Position numbers and translations under genes: made by a program. Shown piece after piece: positions 11,038 through 22,621 of a stretch of 64,000 nucleotides of DNA. The stretch is from an uncultured Pseudomonadota bacterium (lineage in GTDB: Bacteria; Pseudomonadota; Gammaproteobacteria; Burkholderiales; Thiobacillaceae), in the NCBI GenBank assembly GCA_903835655.1, contig CAILNT010000099.1, positions 19,977 to 83,976 on the forward strand. Reading direction: 5' to 3'. Each line of letters opens with the position of its first letter. Within the stretch, counting starts at the first letter, position 1. The notes below the pieces were generated by a model, which saw only the letters and a list, made by a program, of their open reading frames with translations, was not told the origin of the DNA and made no database searches.

Positions 11038-11706
11038 ATGTCCGAGACAGGACTCGACTATCGGGTCAAGTTCGAGACCCTGGATCTCGGTGGCCTGGAT
11101 TACCGCATCCGTTCCTTGCTGGACCGGCAACAGTTCTTCGATCCCGACGGCAGTGCGCTGCGCGCCGGCATTTCTTCAGCCTCCTGGCCGCTGTTCGGTC
11201 TGGTCTGGCCGTCTTCGCGCATCCTCGCTGCGACCATGCAGACTCATGCCATCGAGGGAAAGCGCATCCTGGAAATCGGTTGCGGTCTCGCCCTGGCGAG
11301 CCTGGTCATGCGCCGCCGTGGCGCGGACATCACCGCCAGCGACTGTCACCCCCTGGCAGCGGCCTTCCTGGGGGAGAACCTGCGCCTGAACCGATTGGCG
11401 CCTATCCATTTTCAGACGGGGAACTGGGCCGATAGCGACCCGTTATTGGGGAAATTCGACCTCATCGTCGGCAGCGACGTGCTCTATGAACGCGGGCAGC
11501 CGGATATCCTTTCCCGGTTCATCGACCGGCATTCCAAATCGGCGGTGGAAGTCATCATCGTCGATCCCGATCGCGGCAATCGCAGCCGTTTCAATCGGGA
11601 CATGACCGATCTCGGCTACGCCCACCGCGAGCAAACCGCGGAAAAGCGCCAGTCGTGCGGCGAGCCGTACAAGGGCCGCATCCTGAATTACCAGCGCGGG
11701 GGCTGA
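11038..11706 (+). CDS. Class I SAM-dependent methyltransferase, METTL21/lysine-methyltransferase-like
   Basis: The 222-aa protein carries the SAM motif ILEIGCGLALASLVMRRRGA (residues 76-95) and the acidic ITASDCHP loop, then FDLIVGSDVLYE, the hallmark of the Methyltransf_16/METTL21-type group that methylates protein lysines; bacterial substrates are mostly unknown. The start at 11038 follows GAAGGG. It stands alone between the secreted low-complexity protein and the convergent HD-GYP gene. Confidence 0.82.
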   Translation: MSETGLDYRVKFETLDLGGLDYRIRSLLDRQQFFDPDGSALRAGISSASWPLFGLVWPSSRILAATMQTHAIEGKRILEIGCGLALASLVMRRRGADITASDCHPLAAAFLGENLRLNRLAPIHFQTGNWADSDPLLGKFDLIVGSDVLYERGQPDILSRFIDRHSKSAVEVIIVDPDRGNRSRFNRDMTDLGYAHREQTAEKRQSCGEPYKGRILNYQRGG

Positions 11707-11729
11707 TCCGACGCTTGCTGTGGACGCGC

Positions 11730-12751
11730 TCAGGGTTCGTCGCGGTAGCGGGCGCCAATGGCGTGGATCTGCGGCAATAACCCCAGGAACAGCGGCACCA
11801 GACCGGGGTCGAAACTCTCCCCGGCTTGTTCACGCAAGTACGCGAGGGCTTCCTGCGAACTCCAGGCGCGCTTGTAGGGACGCACGCTGGTCAATGCGTC
11901 ATAGACGTCGGCGATGCTGACTATCCGGCCCTCCAGGGGGATGGCCGTTCCTGCCAGGCCTTTGGGGTAGCCGCCGCCGTTCCATTTTTCGTGGTGGGTG
12001 AGGGCGATGCTACGGGCCATGTTCAGCAGGGGTGAATCGTGCTCGCCGATGATTTCGGCGCCGATTTTCGTGTGCGTTTGCATCATGGCCCACTCTGCCG
12101 CGTCCAGCTTGCCCGGTTTCAACAGGATGTCGTCACGGATGCCGATCTTGCCGACGTCGTGCATGGGGGCGGCCAGAAACAGCAGTTCGCTTTGGGATTC
12201 GGGCAATCCGGCGGCTTGTGCGAGCAGCCGGGTGGTCTGGCTCATGCGGATGACATGCATGCCGGTCTCGTTGTCGCGGTATTCCGCGGCACGGCCCAGA
12301 CGTCGGATCAGTTCGATGCGGCTATGTTCCAGTTGCGCGGTCCGTTCCTGCACCTTGGCTTCTAGGGCGCGGCTCTGATTCAACGAGTCGAGGTGGATGC
12401 GCAGTCGCCTGAGGATGAGCGCGGGATGGCAGGGTTTGTGCAGGAAATCGACGGCGCCGAGGTCCAGCCCTTGCTGCTCGTCGCGTGCGTCTGTGAGCGC
12501 GGTCACGAATATGACCGGGATGTCGCGGCTACGTGGGTCTTCCTTGAGTCGCTGACAGACCTGATAGCCGTTCATGTCCGGCATCATGATGTCCAGCAGG
12601 ATCAGGTCCGGTGGATGGCGCCGCACCGTGGCCAGACCGTCGGCGCCACTGGTGGCGATGAGCACCCGGTACTGATCCCGCAGGATATTCGCCATCAGGT
12701 CGAGGTTATCCGGGAGGTCGTCGATGACCAGAATGGTGTCGCGCGGCAGTG

Positions 12752-12755
<4 letters not shown>
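11730..12755 (-). CDS. HD-GYP response regulator (predicted cyclic-di-GMP phosphodiesterase)
   Basis: A 341-aa RpfG-type regulator. The N-terminal receiver has phospho-acceptor D55 in [11 protein letters not shown] short coiled linker leads to an HD-GYP domain with [10 protein letters not shown] and [14 protein letters not shown], the metal and GYP signatures of active enzymes that cleave cyclic-di-GMP. The gene overlaps the end of the hybrid kinase by 4 bp (ATGA), so the two are translated together and probably form a phosphorelay pair. Confidence 0.95.
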
Positions 12756-15325
<2,570 letters not shown>

Positions 15326-15466
15326 GGCTAGGCTGTTTATCGTCCCCCGAAGAATAATCTTTACCCATGAGAGAAAAAAACTTAAGGCTTAGCCTGACAT
15401 GGCGACACGGGGTAGAGGAGAGACTACAATTCCGCCACTTGCGTCGGGTATTGAAAGGAGATGCGG

Positions 15467-16675
15467 GTGTCGATCAACCGGCTTGTTTTCTGGCGGGCAC
15501 GTGCCGTGGTCCTGGCCTGTCTGGGCCTGGCCGTTCTGCCTGCCGCCGCGGACGACAGCCCGCTGGAGTTGCGTGGTTTTGGCACCCTGGGCCTGGCGCG
15601 TTCCAGTTCCAATCAGGCCGACTACCTGCGCGACCTGTCGCAGCCGGACGGCAGCCGTGGTCAGTGGAGCAGCAACCTGGATAGCCTGCTCGGCTTCCAG
15701 GCCAATTATCGCTTGAGCCGACGAGTCGAAACCGTAGTTCAGATCGACAGCCGTTACCGCTATGACGGCAGTTATCGCCCGGAACTGAGTTGGGCCTATG
15801 CCAAGTTCGACCCTACACCCGACTTGAGCGTGCGTGTCGGCCGGCTGGGAACCGAGTTCTACCTCCTGGCCGACTCCCGCCTGGTGGGCTATTCGTATTT
15901 GACGGTACGACCGTCCGTCGATTATTTCGATGACCTTCCCTTCTACAACATCGACGGTTTCGATGTTCAGGCCACCCATCCGCTGGGCGATGGCTTGGTC
16001 AAGGGCAAACTGTTCGCCGGGCGCTCGCACGAGACGGTGCCGTTCGAGGCGGGGCTCGACTGGAACCTCAGAGGCTCGCCCATGAGCGGCGGTTATCTGG
16101 ATTACCTCAACGGACCCTGGCAATGGCGATTGGGCTATGCGCAGATCCGCTTCAACCAGGAACTGCCGCTGAACGCGGCCTTCGATACGCTCAACTACTA
16201 TGGTTTCCAGAATGTGGTTCACTCGTTGGGCGTGTACGGCAAGACGGCCCGTTACCTTTCCGTCGGTGCGACCTACGATAGCGGCCCCTGGCAATTACAG
16301 CTGATGTTGAGCCGCACCCGACAGAGCGATATCTATGAAAACGGACATGCCGGCCATTTCCTCGCGGGCTACCGGACCGGCGCGTTTACGCCCTATCTCG
16401 GCTACTCCTGGTGGAAGACCACCGCCAATACGGTCGACGCCGCGCTGCCTCCGCCCTTGTCCCAGCAGGTCGCCATGGCGATGGCGGGCACGCATAGCGA
16501 CCAGAGGACCGACACGCTGGGCGTGCGTTGGGATTTCCGGGAAGACATGGCGCTCAAGGCACAATGGGATCGGGTGCGAGGCACCCCCAGCTCGATATTC
16601 CCCGTGCGCGCCGAGAAGCTGGATTGGGATGGCAATACCAATGTCCTCAGCCTCACCCTGGATTTCGTTTTCTGA
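15467..16675 (+). CDS. Outer-membrane porin-like beta-barrel protein
   Basis: About 402 aa with a signal peptide ending near LAVLPAAADD and alternating amphipathic beta strands ending in the aromatic LSLTLDFVF typical of outer-membrane barrels. An ATG at 15461 directly abuts AAAGGAG, too close to be used. The GTG at 15467 sits six bases after GGAG and is the better start. The next gene begins one base after its stop, so the two are one operon. Substrate cannot be told from sequence. It is divergent from the sensor kinase. Confidence 0.85.
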   Translation: MSINRLVFWRARAVVLACLGLAVLPAAADDSPLELRGFGTLGLARSSSNQADYLRDLSQPDGSRGQWSSNLDSLLGFQANYRLSRRVETVVQIDSRYRYDGSYRPELSWAYAKFDPTPDLSVRVGRLGTEFYLLADSRLVGYSYLTVRPSVDYFDDLPFYNIDGFDVQATHPLGDGLVKGKLFAGRSHETVPFEAGLDWNLRGSPMSGGYLDYLNGPWQWRLGYAQIRFNQELPLNAAFDTLNYYGFQNVVHSLGVYGKTARYLSVGATYDSGPWQLQLMLSRTRQSDIYENGHAGHFLAGYRTGAFTPYLGYSWWKTTANTVDAALPPPLSQQVAMAMAGTHSDQRTDTLGVRWDFREDMALKAQWDRVRGTPSSIFPVRAEKLDWDGNTNVLSLTLDFVF

Positions 16676-17101
16676 ATGGCCATGCGCGCTTCCCTCCTGC
16701 TCGCCTGCTGCCTCCTCTTACCGTGCGCGGGCCCGGTGCGTGCGGGCGATCTCCTGGTCGTGGTCAATGCCCACAGTGGCGTCGAGCATTTGAGCCGGGA
16801 TCAGGTGGTGAACCTGTTCATGGGGCGCTACCGGGAATTCCCCTCCGGCGTGGTCGCACTGCCCATAGACCAGCCCTCGGCCGAAAAGTCCAGGTTCTAC
16901 CGCAAGCTGGTGGGCAAGGAACTGGCCGAGATCAATGCCTACTGGGCGCGCCTGTATTTCTCCGGAAAAACCTCGCGACCGAAACAATCCGCGCATGGCA
17001 GCGAGGTTGTCGCCTGGGTCGCCGGCCATGAAGGCGCCCTGGCGTACATCGACCGTGGCGATCTCGACGACAGGATGAAGGTCGTGCTCGAATTGCCCTG
17101 A
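16676..17101 (+). CDS. Small periplasmic PstS-like phosphate-binding-family protein
   Basis: A 141-aa secreted protein with a signal peptide (SLLLACCLLLPCAGPVRA) and a single short PBP-like domain. VNAHSGVEHLSRDQVVNLFMGRY and the end EGALAYIDRGDLD match the small PstS-like proteins often encoded next to porins and hybrid kinases in betaproteobacteria. It is about half the length of true PstS, so it probably acts in sensing or as an accessory rather than with an ABC importer; none is present here. The following 193 bp hold no gene. Confidence 0.8.
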   Translation: MAMRASLLLACCLLLPCAGPVRAGDLLVVVNAHSGVEHLSRDQVVNLFMGRYREFPSGVVALPIDQPSAEKSRFYRKLVGKELAEINAYWARLYFSGKTSRPKQSAHGSEVVAWVAGHEGALAYIDRGDLDDRMKVVLELP

Positions 17102-17294
17102 ACCGATTCGCGGTCGAGGGAATGCGGCAGGTCGCCGTCTTTCCAGGTTTCCCATGATTTTCCGGCACGGCTCGAATAGCCGACTGGAAAACTAGGTTAT
17201 TGCCGATTATCATGCCGCACTCGCACCCTTGTAGGGCCGAGCGCCGCGGCGGAACCGGCGAACCCCGAACCAGACCGGAATCGAGAAAACCACC

Positions 17295-18344
17295 ATGCGT
17301 CCCTCCCACATCGAAACCATACTCGACCGCGAATTCGCCAGCTGCGTTGCCGGGCAGCACACGCCCGTCATGCTCTGGGGGCCACCTGGCGTCGGCAAGT
17401 CGCAGATCATCGCCGGCATCGCCGCCAAGCACGGGGTGCCGCTGGTCGACATCCGCCTGTCGCAGATGGAACCCACGGACTTGCGTGGCATTCCCTTTCG
17501 CAAGGACGACAACGTCGAATGGTCGGTGCCCTCCATGCTGCCGGATGCCGTGCGCCACGGCCCGGCCGGCATCCTCTTCCTGGACGAGATCAATGCGGCG
17601 CCACCGACGGTCTCCGCCGCAGCCTATCAACTCATCCTCGACCGCCGGCTTGGCGAATACGCAATCCCCGAAGGCTGGGCCATATTCGCCGCCGGCAATC
17701 GCCAGGGCGACCGCGGTGTCACCTATGCCATGCCGGCCCCCCTGGCCAACCGTTTCACTCATTACGAGATGGATGCCAACCTGGACGACTGGATGCGCTG
17801 GGCGTTGGAAAAAGGCATAGACGCACGCATCCTGGGTTTTCTGCGTTTTCGTCCCGACTTGCTGTTTCATTACGATCCAGCGCACAACCCGGTGGCCTTC
17901 CCCAGTCCGCGCTCCTGGGAATACGCCCATCGCGCGCTCTACAAGTTCGGCGACCGCCCCGACTTGTTGGGCGATGCCCTACAGGCCTGCGTGGGCCAGG
18001 GTGTGGGTATCGAGATCAAGGCTTTTGTCGACAACATGGAGAATCTGCCGGACATCGATGCCATCCTCGCCGGCACCGTGGCCCTGGTACCCAAGGGCAT
18101 CGACCTGCAATACGGCGTCGCCGCGGCCCTGGTGCGGCGAGCGAAGGAATTCGCAGGCGATCCGCGCAAGCTGGGCAACATCCTCAAATACGCGCGTGGC
18201 TACCCGCAGCGCGAGATGGGGGTGATGTTGGTCACCGATCTGCACCGCGCAGTGGGGCAACCGCTGTTCGCGGTGCCAGAGTTCGTGGAATGGGCCAATG
18301 GCGTGGCCGAGCTGATGCTCTACGACTTCAAGCCGAGTTCGTGA
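17295..18344 (+). CDS. MoxR-type AAA+ ATPase
   Basis: A 349-aa ATPase with Walker A MLWGPPGVGKSQ near residue 30, Walker B GILFLDEIN near 95 and sensor motif IFAAGNRQGD. MoxR ATPases act with VWA-domain partners as chaperones that insert cofactors or mature enzyme complexes. The partner follows 18 bp downstream. The pair lies just before soxYZ, but a 279-bp gap separates them, so a role in sulfur oxidation is only a possibility. Confidence 0.92.
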   Translation: MRPSHIETILDREFASCVAGQHTPVMLWGPPGVGKSQIIAGIAAKHGVPLVDIRLSQMEPTDLRGIPFRKDDNVEWSVPSMLPDAVRHGPAGILFLDEINAAPPTVSAAAYQLILDRRLGEYAIPEGWAIFAAGNRQGDRGVTYAMPAPLANRFTHYEMDANLDDWMRWALEKGIDARILGFLRFRPDLLFHYDPAHNPVAFPSPRSWEYAHRALYKFGDRPDLLGDALQACVGQGVGIEIKAFVDNMENLPDIDAILAGTVALVPKGIDLQYGVAAALVRRAKEFAGDPRKLGNILKYARGYPQREMGVMLVTDLHRAVGQPLFAVPEFVEWANGVAELMLYDFKPSS

Positions 18345-18362
18345 ATCGCTGAGGATTCAAGG

Positions 18363-19580
18363 ATGAACGATATTCCCGCACTGGAGACCAAGCTCGCCGC
18401 CGCGCGCACGCGGTTGATCCTGGAGAAACCGTTTCTTGGTTCTCTGGTCATGCATCTGCCGCTGAAGGCTGCAAACGCGAAGTGGTGCAAGACCACGGCG
18501 ACCGATGCGAAAAATTTCTACTACAACCCCGACTATATCGGCCGGCTGAGCCTGGAACAGACCCAGTTCGTGCTGGCGCACGAGGCCATGCATTGTGCCC
18601 TGTCTCACTTTGCGCGGCGCAATCACCGCCAGAAGCATCGCTGGGATGTGGCCTGCGATTATGCCGTCAACATGATCCTGGACGACGAACGCATGCACGG
18701 TCCGGAGCATGCCCTGCTGAACGCGGCCTATCGTGGCCTGACCGCGGAAGAGATCTATCCGGTGCTGCACGAGGATCCGCCGGAAGAAACCATGGACCAG
18801 CACTTGTTCGATCCTGCCTCGGATGAACAAGGCGGCGAGGGGCATACGCGCGACGAGGGAGACGGCCAGGGCGGTTCTTCCTCGAACGAGCGGGAAGGCG
18901 GTGGTGGCCGGTCGCAAGCCGCCAGGGCGCCCGAGGATGTCGCGCCGTCCGACCCGGGACGGCTGGATGAGCAATGGAAGAGTCGCCTGGCCGCGGCGGC
19001 GCAGTCCGCTCGCCAGGCCGGCCGGCTGTCCCCGTCGCTGGTGCGTCTGGTCGATCATCTGCTGGCGCCGCAGCTGCCCTGGCGGGCGCTATTGGCGCGT
19101 TACATGACGAGTGCCGCGCGTGACGATTACAGCTGGAAGCAGCCCTCCAGGCGAGAGTCCGCGGCCTTGATGCCGCGACTCTCCAGCCAGAGCGTCGATG
19201 TGATCGTGGCGCTGGATACCAGCGGCTCGGTGCAGGAAGAAGAATTGCGGGCATTTCTGGCCGAAATCGACGCGCTCAAGGGCCAGGTTCGGGCGGCGAT
19301 CACCCTGCACGCCTGCGACGAAAGGCTCGATGCCCAGGGACCATGGCACTTCGCCGCGTGGGAACCCGTGTGTTTGCCGGAAAGCCTGCACGGTGGCGGC
19401 GGTACCGATTTTCGGCCCTTGTTCGACTGGGTGGAGCGGGAACATCTGCGCCCGGATCTCCTGCTCTACTTCACCGATGCACAAGGCCACTTCCCGCCGG
19501 GAGAGCCGCCTTACCCGGTGGTCTGGCTGGTCAAGGGCAAGGCGGGCGTACCCTTTGGTGCCCGCGTGCAACTGAACTGA
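18363..19580 (+). CDS. VWA-like protein with N-terminal metallopeptidase-like domain (DUF2201 type)
   Basis: The 405-aa product has an N-terminal domain containing HEAMHCALSH (residues 75-84), an HExxH zinc-protease-like motif. An acidic, Gly/Ser-rich linker (about 150-200) follows, then a C-terminal von Willebrand A-like domain with MIDAS residues in VALDTSGSV. This is the usual partner of a MoxR ATPase and forms a two-gene operon with it. Whether the zinc site cleaves peptides is unknown; family members are mostly uncharacterised. Confidence 0.88.
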   Translation: MNDIPALETKLAAARTRLILEKPFLGSLVMHLPLKAANAKWCKTTATDAKNFYYNPDYIGRLSLEQTQFVLAHEAMHCALSHFARRNHRQKHRWDVACDYAVNMILDDERMHGPEHALLNAAYRGLTAEEIYPVLHEDPPEETMDQHLFDPASDEQGGEGHTRDEGDGQGGSSSNEREGGGGRSQAARAPEDVAPSDPGRLDEQWKSRLAAAAQSARQAGRLSPSLVRLVDHLLAPQLPWRALLARYMTSAARDDYSWKQPSRRESAALMPRLSSQSVDVIVALDTSGSVQEEELRAFLAEIDALKGQVRAAITLHACDERLDAQGPWHFAAWEPVCLPESLHGGGGTDFRPLFDWVEREHLRPDLLLYFTDAQGHFPPGEPPYPVVWLVKGKAGVPFGARVQLN

Positions 19581-19859
19581 GTGTCGCTTGGCGACGGCAA
19601 CACGGAAAAAAGTGTTTCAGATTCCATTTTTTGCTTGCATCGCCCGTGGACACGGGAACCATGTCGGTGTCATGATGCGCGTCGCTGCATGGTATGGATG
19701 GTCGTCGGGTAGCTAGAAAGTATCAGACGATTGTGTGTGTCTTTTGCGGTGTTAGTGGCGTTAGCATGTCAATATCGTTTGTGTCGCCGCCCTTGGGTTG
19801 CCGGCAAAAGACGGTGTGAAATGCAACCTTGCAGTGAATCTTTTAGGAGACAAATGCAT

Positions 19860-20327
19860 ATGAACATTCTGCGCAGGAACGTATTGAAGGGTGCTGGCGC
19901 TGCCGGTGCCGTGAGCGTGGCCATGGCCGCGGGTCTGCTGAAGCCGACGGCCGCTTTTGCCGGCTGGAACAAGTCCGGTTTTGAATCCCGCGATCTGGGC
20001 ACTTCCATGGGCGCCATCGGCGCCGGCTCCGCCGTCGCTTCCGGCGATGTCGTCGTCAAGGCACCCGATATCGCCGAGAATGGCGCCGTCGTCCCCGTTG
20101 AAATCACCTCCAACGTTGCGGGCACCGACTCCATCTCCATTCTCAGCGAGAAGAACACCATGCCTCTGATCGCGGTGTTCAACCTCAGCAATGGCACGGA
20201 AGGCTTCATCTCCACCCGCATCAAGATGGGTGCGACTTCCAATGTCATCGCCGTGGTCAAGGCCGGTGGCAAGGTCTACAAGGCCCACAAGGAAGTCAAG
20301 GTCACCATCGGCGGCTGCGGCGGCTGA
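19860..20327 (+). CDS. soxY: Thiosulfate oxidation carrier protein SoxY
   Basis: SoxY is the periplasmic carrier that holds sulfur intermediates on a C-terminal cysteine during thiosulfate oxidation. The 155-aa protein has a Tat-type signal (LRRNVLKGAGAAGA), as expected for a SoxYZ dimer exported folded, and ends in the essential GGCGG. The ATG at 19860 lies nine bases after AGGAGA; an ATG two codons earlier is possible but close to the site. soxZ follows by 46 bp. The 279 bp upstream contain no gene and presumably the promoter. Confidence 0.97.
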   Translation: MNILRRNVLKGAGAAGAVSVAMAAGLLKPTAAFAGWNKSGFESRDLGTSMGAIGAGSAVASGDVVVKAPDIAENGAVVPVEITSNVAGTDSISILSEKNTMPLIAVFNLSNGTEGFISTRIKMGATSNVIAVVKAGGKVYKAHKEVKVTIGGCGG

Positions 20328-20373
20328 TCGGTTGGTTCCGGGCGACTTAATCTATACGAACAGGAGATAGTAA

Positions 20374-20688
20374 ATGGCTGAACCGATGAAGATTCGTGCT
20401 TCCATGTCTGGCGATGCTGCGGATGTGAAGTGTCTGATGAACCACGTCATGGAGACCGGTCTGCGCAAGGACGCGAAGACCGGCGGGTTGGTGCCTGCGC
20501 ACCACATCACCAACGTCACCGCTACCGTGAACGGCAAGACCGTGCTCGAAGCCGAGTGGGGTGGTGGTATTGCCAAGAACCCCTACCTGGCTTTCAAGGT
20601 CAAGGGTGCCAAGGCCGGCGACAAAGTTCAGATTTCCTGGACCGATAACACCGGCGACCACACCAGCGCCGAAGCCGCCATCGGCTGA
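20374..20688 (+). CDS. soxZ: Thiosulfate oxidation carrier complex protein SoxZ
   Basis: SoxZ is the immunoglobulin-like partner of SoxY. The 104-aa protein lacks its own signal, consistent with hitch-hiking export with SoxY. It shows the family segments MKIRASMSGDAADVKCLMNH and FKVKGAKAGDKVQISW. A strong terminator follows 16 bp after the stop, so the transcript is only soxYZ. No soxA, X, B, C or D gene lies in the window. Confidence 0.97.
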   Translation: MAEPMKIRASMSGDAADVKCLMNHVMETGLRKDAKTGGLVPAHHITNVTATVNGKTVLEAEWGGGIAKNPYLAFKVKGAKAGDKVQISWTDNTGDHTSAEAAIG

Positions 20689-20704
20689 TCGACTCCAGTG
20701 TGCA

Positions 20705-20735
20705 AACGGGCCGGCGACATGCCGGCCCGTTTTGT
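20705..20735 (+). terminator. Rho-independent terminator after soxZ
   Basis: Eleven-base arms AACGGGCCGGC and GCCGGCCCGTT with a five-base loop, followed by a T-rich tail. It lies between soxZ and the convergent cupin gene. Confidence 0.9.
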
Positions 20736-20747
20736 TGTGGGGGGCGT

Positions 20748-21047
20748 TCAAATGATGCAGCAGGCCGGACTGAGCGCATCCGAACGATAACGCCGGCGCA
20801 CGTCGGCCCTGACCTCCCAGAGGCAAGCGCCGCGAGGCAGGGTGACCAGATCGCCCGCGCCCACATGCACGGACTCCCCTGCAGCCAGCGTCAGTACCGC
20901 TTCCCCCGCCAGGAAATAGCTCTTTTCCGTGGCCTCCAGATCCAGGGTACGGCTGCCCGTCCCCTCCTTCCACAGCGGCCAGGCATCCACCCCCAGTTCC
21001 AGTTGGCGCGTACGGGAGATGCAGCGTTCGACGATGAGCTCACTCAT
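20748..21047 (-). CDS. Small cupin-fold protein
   Basis: A 99-aa single-domain cupin (DUF861/EutQ-like). EATEKSYFLAGEAVLTLAAG and VHVGAGDLVTLPRGACLWEV match the two cupin motifs. Start at 21047 is chosen because it overlaps the upstream hydrolase stop by 4 bp (ATGA-type coupling); the longer frame runs inside that gene. Function unknown; translational coupling suggests it works with the metallohydrolase. Confidence 0.82.
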   Translation of the reverse strand: MSELIVERCISRTRQLELGVDAWPLWKEGTGSRTLDLEATEKSYFLAGEAVLTLAAGESVHVGAGDLVTLPRGACLWEVRADVRRRYRSDALSPACCII

Positions 21048-21997
21048 TTCGCCAGGGCCTCGCGTTCCATCAGCAGGTAGGTGTTGTAGGCGTTGCGCCG
21101 ATTCGCCTCGGAAAACGCAGGCATGGTCTCGTACTTCGACCAATTCGTGCCGGCATAGGCCTCGTCGAAAGGTGTCATGGCTTCCACCGCACGCCCCATT
21201 TGCGCGCGCACGTAGCGGAGATAGTCGCGGGTCAGAGTGAGGTCGGTGATCGGATCGGTGGAGACTTCACCGTGGCCGGGCACCAGTACCCTGGGCTGGA
21301 AGGCGATCAATTTGTCCAGCGCGGCCAGCCAAAGCCTGGAATCGGCATCGCCGATGAAGGGTACGCGGCCTTTGAAGATCAGGTCGCCGGCGAACAGCCC
21401 GGCATCCTCGCGCACGAACATCACCAGATCCTCTTGCGAATGCGCCGGGCCGACGTAGCGAATCTGGAAATGCAGCCCACCCAGCTCGAAATCGCTGTCG
21501 CCGGAAAGCCAGCGGTCGGGTTCCGGGAAGCGTTGTGTGGCATCGTTGATCCAGCGGCCGAGCAGGTCCTTGCGCTGTTCCAGGCGCAGGCGCCAGTCCT
21601 CGGAGCCGACCACGTCCCTGGCGGCTACATGTGCCCAGACCTCCGCTCCCGCGTCTTTGAACACCTGAATGCCGTAGTAGTGATCGGCGTGGTAATGGCT
21701 GACGATGACCCGCTTGATCGGCAAGGGAGTCACTTCACGGATGCGTTGAAGCATTTCCCATGCCAGCGAGGGCGAGCCTAGGGTGTCGAATACCACCACC
21801 CCCTCCGCGGTGACGACGAAGCCCGCGTTCGACATGAAGCCCTCGTTCTCCAGGCTGGCGGCTCCGGACAGTCCGGGCAGGTAATAGCTGTGCGCGCCGA
21901 CCTGCTGGGCGCGCACGCTGACGGAAACGGGGGGGTAGGGTGCCGCCGCCGCCAGGAGAGCGCAGGACAGGGAAATCAGGGCAAATAGTGCACGCAT
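21044..21997 (-). CDS. Metallo-beta-lactamase-fold hydrolase, SoxH / quinoprotein-relay type
   Basis: A 317-aa exported hydrolase with a signal peptide (LFALISLSCALLAAAAPY) and the zinc motif HYHADH near residue 110. Further zinc ligands lie in GPAHSQEDLV and VPGHGEVS. The start at 21997 is fixed by GGAGG seven bases upstream; the much longer open frame upstream is antisense to two real genes. Similar periplasmic hydrolases (SoxH-like) occur near sox genes or quinoprotein dehydrogenases. Placement next to soxYZ supports a sulfur-related role but does not prove it. Confidence 0.87.
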   Translation of the reverse strand: MRALFALISLSCALLAAAAPYPPVSVSVRAQQVGAHSYYLPGLSGAASLENEGFMSNAGFVVTAEGVVVFDTLGSPSLAWEMLQRIREVTPLPIKRVIVSHYHADHYYGIQVFKDAGAEVWAHVAARDVVGSEDWRLRLEQRKDLLGRWINDATQRFPEPDRWLSGDSDFELGGLHFQIRYVGPAHSQEDLVMFVREDAGLFAGDLIFKGRVPFIGDADSRLWLAALDKLIAFQPRVLVPGHGEVSTDPITDLTLTRDYLRYVRAQMGRAVEAMTPFDEAYAGTNWSKYETMPAFSEANRRNAYNTYLLMEREALAK

Positions 21998-22087
21998 GGC
22001 ATTCCTCCGGGAATCGGGAATTATAGGCAGGCGTGGGGCCGCCCGGATGGTGTATCTTCGGACGTCCCCAGCCCCCTCGTTCGCGCC

Positions 22088-22621
22088 GTGAATATCAAGA
22101 AATTCCTGCCTTTCCTGCTGGCCTTCGTGCTTCCCATCCTCGCCATCTACGCCTGGTGGGGCGGCTTCAGCTCCGTCGATATCCAGGAAGGCGTGGGCGG
22201 ACCCTACACCTATGTTTATCTGGAACAGCAAGGGGATTACTCCAAACTGCCTGATTTGGCCGAGGAAGTACGCGGCCTCCTGAAGGAGAGCCGGGTGGCG
22301 GTAGGCCAGCCTATCACCGTGCTCTACTCCAACCCGGATCTGGTCGACGTAGGCAAGCGGCGCGCACGCACCGGCTATTTGATCACACCCGGCACCAGGG
22401 TGCGCGCGCCATTGCAAATCGACGCCCTGCCAGCGCGGCCGGTGCTGCGGGCCCGGCTCCGTGCCGGCCTCCTGATCGCGCCCAGCCGCGCCTATCCGGC
22501 ACTGGATCGCTACCTGCAATCGCGAGGGGGCGGCATCCGGATGCCCAGCGTGGAAATCTACCAGCCATCCGGCTCTCCGCTGCGCATGGGCCTGTTCACT
22601 GTGGAGATGCCGCGGCCATGA
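22088..22621 (+). CDS. GyrI-like domain protein with N-terminal membrane anchor
   Basis: A 177-aa protein starting at GTG 22088. One membrane span (FLPFLLAFVLPILAIYAWWG) is followed by a GyrI/SOUL-like small-molecule-binding domain (residues 40-175; TYVYLEQQGDYSKLPDLAEEV). The layout resembles that of eukaryotic TEX264. The following gene overlaps by 4 bp, so the two are coupled. Ligand and role are unknown. Confidence 0.78.
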   Translation: MNIKKFLPFLLAFVLPILAIYAWWGGFSSVDIQEGVGGPYTYVYLEQQGDYSKLPDLAEEVRGLLKESRVAVGQPITVLYSNPDLVDVGKRRARTGYLITPGTRVRAPLQIDALPARPVLRARLRAGLLIAPSRAYPALDRYLQSRGGGIRMPSVEIYQPSGSPLRMGLFTVEMPRP

